Below, piece by piece: positions 24,001 to 37,000 of a DNA stretch of 64,000 nucleotides. The notes below the pieces were generated by a model, which saw nothing but the letters and a program-made list of their open reading frames with translations, was not told where the DNA came from and did no database searches. Within the stretch, counting starts at the first letter, position 1, and every line of letters begins with the position of its first letter. The position numbers were made by a program, and so were the translations under genes. Origin of the DNA: Phlegmacium glaucopus (Eukaryota; Basidiomycota; Agaricomycetes; Agaricales; Cortinariaceae); contig MU130698.1 in assembly GCA_015039465.1 (NCBI GenBank), positions 593,646 through 657,645 of the forward strand. Reading direction: 5' to 3'.

Positions 24001-24656
24001 TCCTCGACTAGAACTTAAGGGTGTAAGGATCTATTAAACCAATCACTAAACCTTGGCGAGGTGATAAGATTAATGTTCACGTGAAAGATAACAAACTTGC
24101 CAAGAACTTAGATGGGGCCAATCTACCGAGTCGGGTCAGTCGACTATGTACATATGTTATAACGTCATATTCAAGTTCCATATTCCTATTGTTTTTAACA
24201 TGTGTCACATTTTGTTTAGTAACAGAAATATACATACTGCGAGCGCCAGCCCCGGATTGATAACATTTAACCCGAGACAAAATGCATTTCTGATGGTTGT
24301 TGATCTACAAGCGACGGTGGGGCATGGGTGGACATACTATGGACGTAACGATGAAACTGACATATGTATAGATACAATTGAACGTAAATACCAAGAAAAG
24401 AGCAAGAAAGGAACAACGATGACAGCAAAAATGCAGCGGGACAATTGCAAAGGATTGAGACAGAAAAATCGAGCAGTAAATATGTATGTGACGTAGACGT
24501 GCGGTTCCAAGAAATTGAGCAAGAAAAGAGTCTTTGGTTGATGCAATCTGATGAGAACAATTCAACGATGCAGGGATAGAAGACAAAAAAAAAAAAGGAA
24601 AGGAAAAAGATAACATCACCGCTGGATATTGATAATTCAGGCGAGGAAAACGGAGA
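21066..24656. other. 3.6-kb intergenic region without a supported gene
   Basis: Apart from the tandem duplication at 22.3-22.6 kb I see no coding exon, RNA or mobile element. Open frames are short and unrelated to families I know. Confidence 0.4.
22331..22617. repeat. Diverged tandem duplication, 157-bp offset
   Basis: The block from 22331 (gagagaaaagaacaggctct) is repeated from 22488 (gagagaaaaggccctagcc) over about 130 bp, sharing ccaatcgctgg, acaaagtcaaat, gtggatattacggg and cctattgaa. The copies differ by scattered substitutions and small indels. Neither encodes an obvious product. Confidence 0.75.
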
Positions 24657-27138
24657 CTAGTCAACTAGTCGCAACATATCACCTTCAAAGATGATACGTC
24701 CCTTCTCCTTCATCGCCGCAACGGCTCGTGCTACTTCAGAGGTGTCAAAATCTTCATGTTTGTCTTGTGGCATAGCAGCGTTTAGATACGCCAACAGAGC
24801 CGAAATAGACATATCATCTGTTGATTCATATGTCGTAGCGAAAAGATACTCGACGGAGCCGAATATGAATTGTTTTCTAGATTGATTGGAATTGAAGCCG
24901 GTGATTAGATTGGACCGAAAACGACAAATAAAGAGGAAAAGATTTTTTTTTTTTTTAGATCATGATAATTGAATAGAACAAAAATAAAAATAAGGAGCTT
25001 ACCTCCCAGAGGGAGAATCGAGGTCAGCCAGACCAATTGGCCAAGGACGTCTTGGAGCATTCCGGTTCAGGGTTCGAGAAGGAGGTGGCGGTCGGTCATC
25101 GTCTAGATAATCACCTTCTGCATCAAGTTCTCCTTCAGCATCAAGTTCTTCATCCCAAGGTCGGACAACCCTGTTTTGACTGCCGCCACCGCCACCACTA
25201 CGTCCCTCGTGATGATGACGATACGATGAAGGGGAAGCCGGAGCCGGCATCCCGCCACTACCACCACTACCACCAAGAGCAGCGTATCTTTGTCCACCAG
25301 AACCAGTACTAACAAACGGCACCGATCGTGACTTCTGGTGATGATAGTGATAATGATGGTGTTTGGAAGACGAAGCAGAACGGAAATGGTCTTCGTGACT
25401 GCGGCGTTGTTCCATTCGCTTAGCTTCCTTTCGTCGGATACGATCTTCTTCCGCTTGGGAGTCAACTCCCTCTTCCGATTCTGGGTCTTCAGATACACTG
25501 CGTCCTCCTCCTCCCGCCCTTTCTTCACGCTCACGATCAGACATAAGCTCGTCTTCATCATGCGAGGCAGGATGGTGTTTTCTCGCTTTCATCTCCGCGA
25601 TCTCGGTCGCTTTCTGACTCCTACGTTGGCTTAAACAAAATAACCCAACAAGTAATCATCAGATCTCAAAAACGTAAAAAGACGAAAGTGGAAATACCCG
25701 ACTCACTGTCTTGCCAAACACTTTCCACGGTGTTGAAGCCAAGGGTATGCACAGTAAGAGCTATCTTGACGGAGCTGTACCCACTTCTGGCAGAGCGAAC
25801 AAAAAACACGGTTAGGTTCAACTTCTCCAATCAGCCGATCAGCTCGCAATGTAGCCGCTCGTTGCTCCGCATTGCGCCTGCGAGATTCATGAGCAGGAGC
25901 GAAATTGGCTGGATTCAGATCATGGAATGAGGACAATGAATCTCCGGGAAGGAAACGAGGTTGAAGAGGATGGACGGTGGAGACACTGCGTGGTTTAGGA
26001 GAAGAAGGGCTAGCAGTGTCGGATGACGAAAATGGGGTACGATGAACGGATGCAGAGACCAAAGGGGAATGAGTTTCATTCGCAGATGGGGGTAATAACG
26101 GAGGCACTTGAGGCACCTCTGTATGTCTGAAAAGAGGGAAGAACATGATAAGTTTAAAAACAAATGAAATGATGAAATGAAAGAATATTTACGACATGGG
26201 TGTAGAAGATGAGGCCGTTTTCTGACACGACGCACGGTGTTGGAGCCACTTTTGCACAGCTTGCAGATGATCGTCAGACGGGACGTTTAGCCATTTATCG
26301 CACATGTTGCATAAAAGCCGTTCTGCGTCGAATTTTCTGACATCAGGGTCTTTCGAAAACAGGGTATTTCGCTCTTCAAGAGCGTATACATTCTTATTAT
26401 TTCTAATTAAAAAATAAAAATGCAAGTCAGTGCTACGAGAGAAAGTTTTACGTACATCTTCTTGGCCAGGCAGCTCTTACGATGAGCATCCCAAGGTATT
26501 GAACAATAAGTCGAATTAGGTCTAAGACGGATCCATTTATCGCAAGAGGCACAAAGGACGCGATAAGCTTCAAACTCGGAGACGTAAGGGTCGGATTTGA
26601 GGTATTCGATACGTTCTTCTTCTGTCCTCTTAGCACGCCGTCGTTTGGTAGGAGGATGTGCCAAAGCCTCTGCGGTACTTTCAGGGGTGTAAATGACTGC
26701 CTCTCCAGGTCCGGATCTAGGCGCTGACGATGAGGAGCTTGAACTAGAGGGAGAGTTGATGTTAATAGTTGGGATAAAAAGTGTGGCAAGAGTAGGAATA
26801 CCAAGCGAGACGATGAGCATCCCAATGCTTCATTGTAAACTCATTTGTGGCTTCGTCACGAAAAGCGATGCCTATCCCGCAGACCTGACAAATAACGCGA
26901 CCAGCCTCGTATTCCTCTTCTTGAGGAACGAGAGGATTTGTGGAGCTCAATGGTTCATCTGGGCGGTCCTTCCGTTTCAGGATGTTGCTAGGAGAACGAA
27001 AAATCAGAGGCCACCAGAAAGAAAGAGAAATAAGACCGACGGAGATGGCGATGGCGATGGACTCGGTGGCCTTGACATAAGGATTGTTGATTTAAACGTA
27101 AATATTGAAAGGGGAGCTTACTGAGAGTCGTCTGGCAT
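24657..27138 (-). CDS. Protein with four Cys/His modules, one per exon
   Basis: Seven exons join without a frame conflict: 27122-27138, 26802-26987, 26456-26743, 26193-26402, 25707-26126, 25003-25629 and 24657-24876 (655 aa). Exons 2 to 5 each hold one C-x2-C...W-x2-H-x3-C module: VICQVCG...WDAHRLAC, VLCASCDKW...WDAHRKSC, LLCNMCDKW...WLQHRASC and VFCSLCQKW...WLQHRGKC. In the first, the final Cys codon is made across the splice junction. The four residues could bind zinc. Between modules lie basic and Ser/Pro-rich linkers (PPTKRRRAKR looks like a nuclear signal). Exon 6 is charged, with Gly and His runs. The last exon encodes a compact domain (ALLAYLNAAMPQDKHEDFDT, then ARAVAAMKEKGRIIFEGD), possibly a winged helix. 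Similar uncharacterised proteins occur in Agaricomycetes as I recall them. Function unknown; a nuclear role is an inference. Confidence 0.85.
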
Positions 27139-29807
27139 TGTTGTGGGTGGAAACTAAGAAAGAGGATTGAATTGAACGGAAAACATTTGAAAGGCTTTTT
27201 AGCTGAATTCGTATTCGGATCCAAACTTTGTTGCGACATCGTAATGAAAAAAAAAAAAAGAATAAAGAATTCCTCAACTAAAACATATGTCTTTATTTTC
27301 AAACTCAACTTTTTCCTCGGTCACAGTCACGTTCCTCATGTTGTTTTCCTACCCTTAACTCGCTTCTAATAATCTCATTCCTCGGCTTAGAAACTCACTT
27401 TTGGGATCGTTCTGGGAAGCTCAATTTACATAAACCCGCTTCTCTCTTTAGGAGAGCCATATATGTTGTCGGATCACACCCTAATTTCTGTCATCCAACT
27501 GCCTCATCCCTTGTCATTCTACGATCTGTTGCAACACTGACAACCTTTATGATGTGCTCCTGCCACACTGTCCTCATCAATACACCTCTTTCATGATACC
27601 ACGTTCCATAACCCCCCGCTGCCCCGAGGACTTGGGGCAAGAAGCTTCATGATTTCAACAAGGACATTGATATCGCTTTTTCAGAGCGACACTCTAGCCG
27701 GATCAAGCATGCTGAACAAATATCCATGTCATGTCCCTCCAAACAAGTCCAGGAATCTCCTCAACCCGGAAATCGTAACTAAACTTGCATGCGTGTGATC
27801 CTACCCGCTCTTGTTATCACCGGGTTTTTTCATTCCTCTCCTCTCCTCTTCCGCTGATCCATGCGCTAAGGATATATATGTGGGTCACTTGATGTTCGCG
27901 GCAACGTCAACCCATCGTCTAGTATACCATCCCTGGATAGGTTCGATCGATACTCTCATTTCTTTAAACTGCCCCTCCCGATCTCTCTTGAGGATTTTCA
28001 CTCTCCTGGTGCCTACCTAGAGGATGAATAGATTTCTAAGAAAAGCGAAAGAAACATCAAGCTCGTAGTTTCAAGGAACTCCAGAAGTGGAAGTAAAAAC
28101 GACAAAGTCGAGGCTCTTTACTTTGGAACCATATTATCGTTTCATTTCTATTCTAACTCGATGTGTTCCAAACCGAGGGTTCTCAAATCTCCGATTGACA
28201 ACCGACCCACATCGTTCCATTGATTCCATTGTAACAAGCAAGAAAGTAAGGTAAAAAGTAAAACTCGAGAGCAAATCCACTGCCAACCTCGTGTCAGGGA
28301 AGAAAAGACCGTCCCCTGAACCTCTCTCATCTCCTTACTCTTCGGGAAAAAATATCTCAGTACCTGAGAACTTCATCTACTTTTTTTTTGCTTCCGCTGA
28401 TTTCATGTCTGATGTGATGCGACCCAGGTCATGTTTTCCTCTTGCGGCGGCGCCGGTGCGGACATCCTAGTCAAACTAACTCACACAAAATCATAAACTC
28501 TCTCCTCTCCAAACTTTGAATTTTTGGTACACTTCGCCTACAGTCTGTAGCTTGATATTTACATAAACAAATAAGGGGACATATGTATACATATCACTCT
28601 CATCCCCCCCATCAACATTCATTAATGGATCCTCACTTATCGAATTCGAATCAACCCATATCTGATAACGTTTTCGAACAAAGCACTACTGAAAGTGAAA
28701 AAGAGCCACTGATACCTCAATCACCGCGGCGGAGTAAAGATCAATCCAAAAGGAGGCATACAGCCTCAAAAGTCAGTCAAGCTACCACTAGTAGGTAGCC
28801 ATCATTGCGCAGTGCGTATGGCTGTACGCAAACGTCCAAAGTCCTTCAACCTGGGACGTGTCGTAGCAGACTTCATTTACATGTCAATGTCATCGTTCTC
28901 GGAAATACGTATTATTTTTTTCCATCATAACCTACTTATGTGCCAAGGCTAATCTACAATGTAATGGGTATAGCATAGCTTTTTCCTCCATTGCACTCGG
29001 AGCTTCTGCTCCACCTACAATTTTGCCCAGTGTTTTCTTTTTTTTTCAACTTCCGACGGCTGTCGTATCCCGGTTTCTCCTGACAAGAAAAGCTTCAATG
29101 TTGAATGGTTTCGTTTCCGTACTTGTCGAGACTTGTCGTCTTGGAAGTTTACTCAACTTTTTTTTTGACATCACCTTCGCGGGCTATCCTCCTCAAGAAG
29201 AACAAGGTCAAAGAGGTGACATCAATCCCTGTCGTACATAGCGTGGTCGAGCATGGTCGTTTGTGATCATGACGGCACTACGTCGTCGTCGATCATTGGT
29301 CAGCATCATGGCCTTATCCCTCGCTCAAAATAGCCCGAAGAATGGTGGCCCAAACTTCTTAACGGTCAACGTTGACCGAGACCCTTTTTACTTGATGGTG
29401 GATAGAAGACCAAAAGGCCCGTTGGTATGTCCGATTCAAGCGACTTCGTTGCAACCCTCCGAACATGATCGGATGTCAGGGTAAAGTCGTTGATCGTGAT
29501 AGATAGAGTGTTTTTGGTAGAATGTAGGGTTGGTGTACATTTGTAGAAAGAATCCCATCCGAGGTCTACATGCTAAACGTGATATATAGCGACCGATAAC
29601 CGAGCTTCAATGAACCATCCAGTCCTTCTACAAAAGGAAAAGGCGCTTATAACTCTTGGGCCAAAAATAACCCAGAGCGTGGTAGATAGTCGTCGTATTT
29701 CCATTTCTATACCAAAAAAAGATACAGCGGCGGGAATTCCATTAGACAAACACTGGAATTACCATCGAAACACTCACTTCATCCAGGACTTGAGCTACTC
29801 ATAGCAA
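27139..29807. other. Intergenic region, no confident gene
   Basis: A plus-strand frame at 28,583-28,798 encodes a polar Ser/Pro/Lys-rich peptide (PLIPQSPRRSKDQSKRR), and 29,263-29,484 is another short open stretch. Neither has a recognisable domain, and I could not build a splice chain between them. They may be exons of an unrecognised gene. Confidence 0.35.
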
Positions 29808-31677
29808 TTAAACCTTCCCATATCCACCACGTTCCAAAAAATCACTGACATGCTTCACAATCTTTTCAAGACTATAAAGCCATTTCCCCAATTCAGTATC
29901 AAGTTTCTCGATCGAACCACCCTGAGCGATCCGCATGTAAAAATCGTTACGTCGAGGGACAGCTCGGATCGCCACCTGATTAGGCCAAAAAAACAACGGA
30001 ACCCACACCAATGGAATTAAAAGAAAAAGTGTGGCAAAGAGAGGGAAAAAAAACGGCGTCATTGTCAATTAATTTATTTAATTTGTGACACACGGTTCCA
30101 AAATGTCCGTTTTTTTGCCGTTTTCATTCATCAATCCATGCGGTCAAGTCATCAGTCAGGCGGGTAGGCAGGCAGTCCAGGCAGTCGGGTTCATATTTCA
30201 TGAAGATGAAATGGATGCATCAGGATTAGGACCATGCCATGCGATGCCATCCGAGCATAGGTGGGTTCAAAGATGAAGAAAGGTCAGAAGGGGTAATTAA
30301 CCCGTGGTTGATTGAGTAATGGTGCATGAATGTAAGACCGAGAACCAAGAAAAAAGGACGTGACCCAGGAAAAATAGATGGCAGGACAATTAAGGCAAGC
30401 GTTGTTATCACAGGTAAGGGTAAGCAGTTAATGAAAAAGAATATTAATTTATTTTTTCTCTTTTCAAGTAAGGCAAATGATGAAACTTACGGAAACGATG
30501 GATCGGATAATGAAGGAATGGTGGTGTCTCAAGACCTCATCGTATGACCTTTTGAAACAGACGTGCAGCTCGGACGACTTGTCACTTTGCATGTTCTGCA
30601 ATGCCTTGCATGTTAATGCGAGTCCCCTAAAGAAGGAACAAGCAGAAAGGTTAGATGAAAGAGATAACAAGATCCACCCGGAAATAACACGCATGAGAAA
30701 AAAAGTGAAAGGAAGAAAGAAGAAGGAGAAATAAACGGTATAGTTAATGTTAAATCGACGTATTTGAATAAAGAAAAATAATAGGTTGAGTATAAGTTAT
30801 AAGTGAAAGGTAAACATTAACAAAGCCAGTTCACACATACCGAACAAGTCGAACAAGGCATGGTGTAGCGTGTTTATGAGATTCCATGTGTTCAGATTCA
30901 ACTAAAGCTTCCAATGTCGCAGATTTTTCATGAGTGGTTGCCGAGTCGTATCTAGCACGAACGCCCTGTGGAGTTCAGAATAAGGACTGGAAGTAACACC
31001 CAGCGATAACCAGAGATTTTTTTCAGCAAGAACGGGGATGATAACAGGTAACCCCAATAGATGGGAATGCCGGGTAGAATTTAGCCACAGTAGGAAAAGA
31101 AAAGACGCACAGCGATATTGCTTCGAAGATCCGACTGGATGAATCCAAAAACTCCAGAACCAAACAAATCTTCGAAAAGAGAAATATAAGTAAATCGATA
31201 GTTAATAAACCCCCCCCCCCTCCCCAGAACAGAATCGTAACACGGTAATATCAAAGGAATTTAGAAACTTCTCAAGGTTAGTAGTCTTTCGCTCTAACTC
31301 CTCAGTTGGTGATACTCATACCAACAAAAAAAATCAATTTAGAAAATCGGAGGGGGTAGTCCACGTTGCACGAACCCATCGAAACGATTGAAACATCGAA
31401 ATAAAAGAAACGAAACGAAACGAACGTACCGAACATCTGTACTAATCCATCGGAGGCTTCCAAGAAAGACTGCGTCTCTATTCCATTCTCCGTAAATGGA
31501 ACATCTGCAAAAGACTTTTTGAATGAACAAACAAGGAGATTTAGTCAGTCAAACGACACATGAACGTAGTATAAAGCTTTGAAGATGAAAACAAGGTGAA
31601 ATCATGCGACCTCTTCTGTTTCGTCACCAGCGGTCGTATTTTTTACTAACCTTCACTGTTTCAAAGTACGGAGGCAT
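29808..31677 (-). CDS. Glycolipid transfer protein (GLTP) family, altered head-group site
   Basis: Six exons join in frame: 31651-31677, 31430-31514, 31111-31169, 30841-30965, 30491-30626 and 29808-29975 (199 aa, the usual GLTP size). The family pattern is clear: MPPYFETVK, then FTENGIETQSFLEASDGLVQ, FGFIQSDLRSNI, GLALTCKALQN, LRHHHSFIIR and a final amphipathic helix. GLTPs carry glycosphingolipids between membranes. The Asp and Asn of the D-x3-N head-group motif are kept (SDLRSNI). The Lys three residues on appears to be Gly (NIAGVR), and the stacking Trp of the LLWLLRGL-type segment is Arg (LVRLVRGL). The fifth intron is 515 bp, far longer than the others. The gene may be diverging in specificity or losing activity. 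Confidence 0.85.
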
Positions 31678-34003
31678 TCAGAGTATAAGGAAGAAGTAAT
31701 CAATGTACGAGGATACTATGAGCAATGTGAAGTTGCGATTGAAGGGAACAGCCCTTAGGCGTCCATGATGCTAACGTGCTGATGGCACGATGCCGCCTGT
31801 GGCTGTGCATAATCACGGATATTTCACGTGCCCCTAAAGTTACGGTGACGTCATTGTCATCGACTTTGCAGTCCGCTTCATCTTTGAACCCCTACATGCT
31901 AATTGTGAGCGCTTGAGCACTTGAGCGCCTATCACTCAACAGCTTGCGGAGCAAGTATTTTCTACAACTTCATACATAAATTAACAGCCCCAATAACATG
32001 CGGTTCAACTGCGGTTACTAGAATTTATTGGCAACAGCCGTTGGTAAATTTTTACAGTGGATATAATTCGTCCTGCTTACGTCCCCCACCATTGGGTAAG
32101 TGACATGAAATCCGGATACCCTTGTCGTTTTACTCCTCGTTTTACCTCCACTTTATTTTTACTATACGTCTCTGAGAGAACACATCATTTTTATTTTTAT
32201 TTTTTTAGTTTACGGTATTTGGAATTATACCTTCGACGCTCTGACGTATATATTCCCTCCCGCGCCCCAATTCAATGAGTGAAGCTGAGAAGGACCTGCG
32301 AATGAAGGGCCTGGGAGGGGACTTATAGACACCGAGCCTTATTCTTATTTCGTTGACTTTGGTTGTATGCGGATTGCTCTGATACTGTGCTGTTCTACAA
32401 TGTTGTCGCGGTACCGAGCCAAACCCAACATTGTCTTTCATACCAGTTAATCGATCCTTAAACGCTAATCGTTACCCGTGGCGTCGGATATTCTGTGGGT
32501 CTAGCACTCAAAGACGGTACCAACTCCTACTTACACTAGTGTTTACGCCTCCGAATTGGATGTTGAAATACCTACGTGAATAAAATATATACATAGCGAT
32601 TCACACGGCGGCCGTGCAACGCATTGCGAACCAAGTCGATTGCTTGCTTCCGATAAATTTGCCAATGTAAAATTACATGTTGTTGCATAACTTGAGATCG
32701 TAGAACCCCAACAACGGCGAGCAGAAGGATGCCTGAGAGATAAGTTATATTTGTAGTTCACAACGGTTACGGGACTTCGAGAAGGCTGAGTCCAAAGTCC
32801 ATTTTGAGGTGAATTTGAAACTGGCAGATTTCCTAATCTTACCTTCCATAATCAACCAAAGATCTCCCGAGAATCTAGGGAATTGGGAGAGACAAGAAGC
32901 AGCCTTCCTACCCACGTCAAACTTCGAGGGAGAGAGGGCGGATAATTTTTCCGAGAATTTGTCGACACTTCCTTCGTGAACCTTATCTTTGCAAACATTT
33001 GGCAAACATGCGCGGGACCCCTGAAAGTGCAACCCAGCATCCACGGAGAGAACATGAAGTGTTTTGGCCCAATTGTTGGGGATATCGCTTTGAACCAATT
33101 AAGAACATTATATTCAGTTTCAGGTTGATATTATATTCATTACATTGGTATTGCATTGGCAGGGACAGGAAGTACAATGGTAGGGTGCGTTCGGTTCCGG
33201 GACCGGCAGAATCCACCTGTATGACGCACATTCAGACAAAAAAGTAGGCGACTTACCCAAAGACAGATAGAATTTTTATAAATATGTCTTTTTTGTCGTC
33301 GTAAGTGCTTTCAGGGGGTCTCCCTATAAATAAGGGTAACTAAAGAGGCATTCTCGGATCAATTATCTAATCATCGTTCTCGTACACAAGGCCCGAGAAT
33401 TGGTGTACGTGTTGTAAGCACACATGGTCATTGTATAGGCCCCATCATTCAGATGGATACCAAGTGTTTCAAACATATGTATAGGGAATCGACCACCACA
33501 AACACCAGAATTCCGGGCGGAGTCGCTTACATGGGTACTATTACCTACCGGCCGCCGAGCAATCCATACAGAGAAACATCTTTCACTAAGCAAAGATAAA
33601 TTGGTGGTGTTGCTATTTAGACTCTGGAAGTCTACTTCTTTCTGTTGAGAACTGAGATATTGTGTGCCAAAGAGAAGGTTCCGAAACACGCCTCATCAAG
33701 GCTTATGTAGTACTAGTAGGGTTTTTTTGCACAAACCACGTTTTCTGTATGTTGGCAGATCGTGCTATGAGATTAGAACTAAATGCCAAAAGGGAGTCTA
33801 AGAACATTGATCTTCAGGGATAGAGCTGGTGCACTTAGCATAGGTTTCGTAACGTTATGTTATCAATTATTTGTTTTGACTGAATTGGGCTATGATTTCT
33901 TTTTCCCATGACTGAACGAAGAGATCCCTTATAAGCCGATGATATCGACGTCCACTGATGACTGTAAAACGACTTTTTGTTGCGTTTCCGCTCCACAGTC
34001 TCA
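31678..34003. other. Intergenic region, no supported gene
   Basis: This lies between the divergent GLTP-like and Zn2Cys6 genes and should contain both promoters. The longest open frame (32,745-33,098, minus) has no recognisable motif and no support from codon or splice structure. Confidence 0.4.
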
Positions 34004-37000
34004 ATGCCTGTCGAACCAACGAAAAACAAGATTAAGAGGCGGACAAACAGGTGTGAAGATCACAGATTTGATCCAAGTCATGGAAGGGAACTTGAACTGA
34101 AGCGGAATAGAGGTTTGTCTTATATATTCTTTTTTCTCTCTTTCATTTCTGATGTTGCGCTACGTTCACTCTTATAGGAGAGGTACGCATAGTGTCCATT
34201 TCGTCTCCTATGTTTTATTGAGAAGTATCCAGGTTAGCTGTGCGGAGTGTCGTAGGTACGCAACTACGCGGTCCCGGTCTCTCAAAAATTTTAACTCATT
34301 TTGGCTAGGCTCAAGATAAAATGCGACAAGCAGATTCCTTGCCAATCTTGCCAGGTATGTGTCCCCGACTGTTTATTTGACTCGTAGCCAACCCATAGCG
34401 CATGTAACAGCGAAGAGGCTGCTCAGCTCTGTGTCCAAATGGTTCGTCAAATCCTCAATGCCCTTTTTTTTCGTGCTAATTCTACTCGCCAAACAGGTAG
34501 TCTAGCAACTGGGCAAGGCACACGGTACGCACTCAGCTTTCGTCCATATATCTTTCTCCATCTCATTCGGAAAAATTAGGTTCGTTTTGGCCGCCACGGA
34601 ACACCTTCATCGGCGTATTTCAAAGCTTAGCGGCCGGATCCGTCAACTCGAAGACGCACTGGCAGCTCTTCACGCCAAACATTCGACCGAAGTTCACCCA
34701 CTTCTTCATGAAGATTTGATGCAGACCGATGAGCGAGACGAGTCTGACATTCCTGCAGATGATAGCATGGGTCAGGCTGGTCAGACAGGTCAGACAGGAG
34801 ATGCCATCGACGCCTTTGGCACGTTGTCTATATCCGAGAACGGGATTTCGAGGTTTTTTGGCCCCACTGGAGGTTCCGAGGTAATGTCGTTGTGCTCATA
34901 CGTAAAATTTTCTTGCCCTCACATCTGCTACCACCTTGTCATAGAGTTTGCTCCTGGTAAGTTCATCTATTTCCTACATGCCATGTCCAGATTCTAAATC
35001 TATTGATAGGCTAACCTCGATTTGAACTCTCCGGACTGCCCACATACGCCAGATTCCCTTCGAGATACAAAAAGCCCCTCGACGGTCGGAGATTTGTCAC
35101 TTTTTTCTCAATCATTCCCTTTCACACCCATGGGACAGTCGGCCGATGTTCAGGAAGTGGTGGAAAGCCATCTTCCAAGTTATGAACGAACCCTGGCACT
35201 TTGTGAAACCTACTTTGAACAAGTTGCATGGAACTTTCGGGGCGTTACCCGCATGCAGGTCATCGACGACATGTTACCTGTCATTTACAATAGGCAGCCA
35301 GCTCCGTTTGGCGAAGATTACAGTGGACCCCACGATCTAGCTCTCCTCTTCGTAGTAATGGCTATCGGCGCTCTGGTCGGCCAAGAACCTTCGAAAGCTC
35401 TTGGAGAACATTATCATCAAATCTCCAGGGTTGCTATATCACTCCAGCCGGTTCTGGAGAAACCGTCTATCGTCACCATCCAAACACTACATCTCATGAG
35501 CATCTACAATGCGATGAGTGGTAGTGATCTTAAGAGCGAGACGAGCATGGAGATGACATGGTCGCTTGTCACTTTAGCTTCACACTTGTCCCAAACAGTG
35601 CGTATTCCCATTTGTCTCTTTAAAATGTACTTTTCGATTTTCAGTTCTGATAATGCTTCCAGATTGGTCTTCGTAAGCCCGGATTTTTGGGGATACCTAC
35701 CTTGGATTGAAATATATTTGACAGATCGTGATAGTGCTCGATGGGGTCTGACTCCAAAGATGGTTCAACGACGACGCATACTCTTCTGGGACCTCTTCGT
35801 CTCTGATGTTTGGCAGGCACGTGCTCATCCCTCCCATCCCTCTACCACTATCTCTTATATGATCCTCTTCAGAGTCTGAACACAGGACGCCCGCCGTCTT
35901 TCTCCTTAGCTTACACCGACTGCAGTTTCCCGCAATACGACACTGGTAAAGACGGCAACTTCGGATCATCTTGTGAGTTATTGGATAAAATCTCCCAGGA
36001 ACATATCCTAATCTCTTTTCGGTCTCCCTTCATAGTCGAGATTTGGCAGTACCGTTTCGCGGCAGAATGCGTTTCGGAAGTTACTGCTCGCATTCTTACG
36101 GCTGAAGCACCATCATATGCGACTATCATGGAACTTGATCGTAAAGTTCGTGAGTTCCCACTGCCAGAAGGAGTATCCTCTTCGTCAGACGACCTGGCTG
36201 GGTCGTTCCAGAAATGCGTTTTAGAGCATATACGTGAGACTGGTATGATCGTTCTTTCGTTTTAGATCAATCAAGTTCCTAACTTAGGTGTAGTGCTCAT
36301 GTACATCCACCGAAGCTTCTTTGCTCAAGCGATCATCGAGCAACCGATCAATCCTCTTAGAAGCACCTACGCACCTTCATTCCTCGCTGCCTATAGAGCA
36401 TCTTCGACGATCCTGAAATCCATCAGGGACCAATTCAATATGTGGCCAAATTCATGTTCGCGTTTCTGGACGATGTGGACTTCTGCGTTCTCTGCGGCGG
36501 TGTGTACATTTTTCTTTTCCTTATTTTGATGGAACACAGCATGCTTATCTCTGGATTCCAGGTCGTTTTTGGGACCGTCGTGACTCGTGGGCCTCGTTCT
36601 CCCCTTGCTCAACCAGCGATGGCTGAACTGGAACAAGCTTGTATTTTGTTTTCGAAGGCATCTCTTTACAGTATTAGAGCTACGAAGGCTTTAGTACGTC
36701 TCTGTCTCATCAACCTTCTAGTCTTTCAACTAATAATGGTTTCTTAAAGGCCATACTAACTAAACTCAACGAAAAAGCACGGCACGCACTCAGCGCTGCT
36801 CAACGTGATCCATCACCTGCCACGTCGGCCGATGGTGGATTATCATGGAACATTAAGAAAGAAGACACAGACGACGAACTATCTATTCTGGCTGGCCATA
36901 CCCGACTGGTATCAACTCAACGAGGCTCTCGAAATCCTTCGCCATCGCGCCAATATAATCCCAGTCCGCCTTTGTTTCCTGCTGCCGGTCAGCTTCCTCA

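Noticed and set aside
32745..33098. 117-aa minus-strand open frame as a gene
   Set aside because: No recognisable motif, no splice partners and no neighbouring support.
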